A model generated the notes under the pieces. It was not told the DNA's origin. It did not search any database and saw only the letters and a program-made list of their open reading frames with translations. A program made the position numbers and the translations under genes. From SXXH01 sp041165735 (GTDB lineage Bacteria > Planctomycetota > UBA1135 > GCA-002686595), in the NCBI GenBank assembly GCA_046341775.1, contig JBKDQQ010000113.1:1-24479 (forward strand): DNA of 24,479 nt, in the 5' to 3' direction. Position 1 is the first letter of the stretch; each line of letters opens with the position of its first letter. Positions 21,068 to 24,479 of the stretch are shown here, piece after piece.

Positions 21068-21609
21068 TCCGAGACGCCGTCGCCGTGCGCTGGACCGGCG
21101 CGCTGTGGAACCTGGCCGCGCGCCAGGGAGCCACGGCCGCCGTGTCGGCCGACATGGAGCGCCTCTCGACGCACCTCTCCTCGGGCGTCGCGCGCGCTCG
21201 CATGCTGCACGCCGGGGTGGACGCTTCCGCGCGCCGCGCAGGAGTGGAAGGCGCCCTGGTCGGTTGCCACGAATTGACGCGCAACTTCGTCGCCTTGGCC
21301 TTCGACAGGCGCCGCGAAGCGCTGCTCGTCGACGCTCCGGCGGCATGGCGCGCGCGCGCCCGCCTGGAGAACAACGAGGTCGAAGGCGTGGTCGAGACGG
21401 CGCGGCCGCTCGGCGAGCCCGAGATGGCCAAGTTGGCGACGCGACTCGGCTCCGTGCTGGAGAAGAAGGTCGCCTTGACGAACAAGGTCGTGCCGGAGCT
21501 CGTCGGCGGCGCTCGCGTCGTCGCCGGCAACCGCATGATCGACTGGTCGGTGCAAGGGCGGATGGACGCCCTGCGCCGCCGCATGCTCGACGCGCGCCTG
21601 CCTTCCTGA
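21064..21609 (+). CDS. atpH: ATP synthase F1 subunit delta (OSCP-like)
   Basis: Connects the peripheral stalk to the top of the F1 head. 181 residues from GTG 21064, overlapping the atpF stop. The N-terminal part is a helical bundle (VRWTGALWNLAARQGATAAV, the usual A..YA.AL type start). The C-terminal region carries the family motif in VALTNKVVPELVGGARVVAG and NRMIDWSVQGRMDALRRRM, matching the conserved pattern of a Val/Asp near a Leu-x-Gly-Gly and a terminal helix. Delta is the least conserved F1 subunit, so identification relies on this C-terminal motif, the length and the position between atpF and atpA. The gap to atpA is 69 bp. Confidence 0.9.
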   Translation: MIRDAVAVRWTGALWNLAARQGATAAVSADMERLSTHLSSGVARARMLHAGVDASARRAGVEGALVGCHELTRNFVALAFDRRREALLVDAPAAWRARARLENNEVEGVVETARPLGEPEMAKLATRLGSVLEKKVALTNKVVPELVGGARVVAGNRMIDWSVQGRMDALRRRMLDARLPS

Positions 21610-21678
21610 GCAGGCGCCGAAACCCGCTACACGCACACGACAACGCCCAACCCGGCGCAACCCGAGAGAAGCAAGACA

Positions 21679-23259
<1,581 letters not shown>

Positions 23260-23269
23260 GGCGCGGACG

Positions 23270-24136
23270 ATGGCATCCATCCGCGATCTTCGCGGCCGCA
23301 TCAAGTCGGTCGGCAACATTCGCCAGATCACGCGCGCCATGGAGATGGTCGCGTCGACCAAGCTCCGTCGCTTCCAGGAGAAGGCCGTCGCCTCCCGTCC
23401 CTACAGCCAGGAGATCTCCGGGCTGGTGTCGCGGTTGTCCGCGATGCTGGGCGACGAGGTGGGGGACCGTCCCTTGTTCCAACCGGGCAAGGGCTCGCGG
23501 GTGGCCGTGCTGCTCGTGACGAGCGATCGCGGCCTGTGCGGCGCCTACAACTCGAACATGTTCCGCATGCTCGAGGCGTGGCTGCGCGCCAACCCCGGCG
23601 TCGAGGTCGATTGGTACGTCTACGGCCGCAAGGGGTACCAGTACCTCGTTCGTCGCGGCCGCGAGGTCGAGCGCCTGTTCGTCGAACCGGCCTTGGAGCA
23701 GATCGACTACCGCGGCGCGGCGCGCACCGCGCGGGCCCTGCAGGAGGTGTTCCTCGCCGGGCGCCACAAGCGGGTCGTGCTGTTCTACACGGCCTTCGAG
23801 TCGATGGTGAAGTACGTGCCCACCGAGGCGCAGCTGCTGCCGATCGCGCCGCAGAAGGGCGGCGTCGCCCTCGCGGCGGGCGAGACGCTGCTCGAGCCCG
23901 ACGCCGGCACCATCTTCGATTCGCTCGTGCCGCGCTACCTCGAGACGCGCGTGTACAACGCGTTGCTCGAGGCGCTCACCAGCGAATACGCCAGCCGGCG
24001 CGTCTCGATGAAGAACGCCACGGACGCGGCCAAGTCGATGGGTGCGCTGCTGAAGAAGCAGTACAACCGCAAGCGCCAAGAGAACATCACCAAGGAGCTG
24101 CTCGACATCGTCGGCGGCGTCGAAGCCCTCAAGTGA
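23270..24136 (+). CDS. atpG: ATP synthase F1 subunit gamma
   Basis: Central rotor shaft inside the F1 head. 288 residues, matching the usual ~287. The N-terminal helix has the family signature IRDLRGRIKSVGNIRQITRA and MEMVASTKLRR. The Rossmann-like middle includes LLVTSDRGLCGAYNSNMFR. The C-terminal helix ends with the highly conserved QENITKELLDIVGGVEAL. AAGG lies near the alpha stop, upstream of the ATG. No cyanobacterial-type insertion is seen. The gap to atpD is 86 bp. Confidence 0.97.
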   Translation: MASIRDLRGRIKSVGNIRQITRAMEMVASTKLRRFQEKAVASRPYSQEISGLVSRLSAMLGDEVGDRPLFQPGKGSRVAVLLVTSDRGLCGAYNSNMFRMLEAWLRANPGVEVDWYVYGRKGYQYLVRRGREVERLFVEPALEQIDYRGAARTARALQEVFLAGRHKRVVLFYTAFESMVKYVPTEAQLLPIAPQKGGVALAAGETLLEPDAGTIFDSLVPRYLETRVYNALLEALTSEYASRRVSMKNATDAAKSMGALLKKQYNRKRQENITKELLDIVGGVEALK

Positions 24137-24222
24137 GCCGCGCCGGCGCGCGGCACACGCCACAGCACACACGAAACCTGGATGCGCCTCCCGCGCGTCC
24201 GACCTGAAGCAGAGCGACAGAC

Positions 24223-24479
24223 ATGAGCACCACGCTGGAACAAACCTCGTCCGGAACGATCGCCCAGATCTTCGGACCCGTCGTCGACGTGCGCTTCCCG
24301 GCCGGCAAGCTGCCGCCGATCTACCCGGCGCTGCACAGCAAGAACCCGAGCGGCGGCGACACGCTGGTGCTCGAGGTCGCGGCGCACCTCGGCAACGACA
24401 CGGCGCGCTGCGTCGCCATGGCGTCGACCGACGGCTTCCGCCGCGGCATGTCGGTGGCGAACACCGGCGGGCCGATCGC
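24223..24479 (+). CDS. atpD: ATP synthase F1 subunit beta, N-terminal part (cut by window end)
   Basis: Catalytic subunit of F1. Only the first 85 codons lie in the window. The beginning MSTTLEQTSSGTIAQIFG continues into PVVDVRFPAGKLPPIYPAL, the canonical beta-barrel start (xIxxIxGPVVDVxF). The segment ending VAMASTDGFRRGMSVANTGGPI matches the region just before the nucleotide-binding domain of AtpD. The Walker motifs and the rest lie beyond 24479, as presumably does atpC. The gene order alpha-gamma-beta is the normal one. Confidence 0.95.
   Translation, partial: MSTTLEQTSSGTIAQIFGPVVDVRFPAGKLPPIYPALHSKNPSGGDTLVLEVAAHLGNDTARCVAMASTDGFRRGMSVANTGGPI

Overview
The window is a compact, very GC-rich bacterial chromosomal segment made almost entirely of core housekeeping genes. 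Most third codon positions are G or C, and gene spacing is short. No phage gene, transposase, CRISPR array or obvious foreign island was seen. My best guess for the source is a high-GC member of the Planctomycetota or a neighbouring lineage. This rests on a PurL of intermediate length with PurS-like domains fused to its front, an ECF sigma/zinc anti-sigma/PDZ cassette, and a full F-type ATP synthase operon with AtpZ and AtpI ahead of AtpB. It is an inference of moderate to low confidence; Myxococcota or another high-GC phylum cannot be excluded from the sequence alone.

Layout. 1-1231 (+): the end of a CorA-type Mg2+ channel, whose TGA stop overlaps the GTG start of an RsuA/RluB-family pseudouridine synthase. 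1228-3351 (-): a GNAT acetyltransferase and an SLC13/DASS anion symporter. 3431-3587 (-): tRNA-Arg(TCT) and tRNA-Pro(TGG), four bases apart. 3774-5676 (+): purD and a Fur-family regulator. 5781-10099 (-): purL, purQ and a small lipoprotein. 10248-14420 (+): accA, then an ECF sigma factor, its likely zinc anti-sigma factor and an exported PDZ protein. 14460-17771 (-): ndk, an RqcH/NFACT protein and a TPR lipoprotein. 18191-24479 (+): atpZ-atpI-atpB-atpE-atpF-atpH-atpA-atpG-atpD, with atpD cut by the window edge.

How the genes fit together. purD, purL and purQ supply three activities of early purine synthesis (GAR synthetase and both halves of FGAM synthetase), arranged as two convergent units around a strong hairpin. 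AccA is one half of the acetyl-CoA carboxyltransferase. Ndk equilibrates NTP pools. RqcH acts in rescue of stalled ribosomes, and the pseudouridine synthase modifies rRNA. The sigma/anti-sigma/PDZ set looks like a self-contained envelope-signalling unit and is the least ordinary part of the window. The atp operon has a good sigma70-type promoter and strong hairpins between atpE and atpF.

The most noteworthy non-coding observation is a recurrent -10-like hexamer of the form TANC(A/C)T in front of many transcription units. In two cases it starts on the TAG stop codon of the upstream gene and ends exactly 6 nt before the next ATG, which predicts leaderless mRNAs. I do not see a clearly new multi-gene system; the sigma/anti-sigma/PDZ cassette and the promoter architecture are the best leads.
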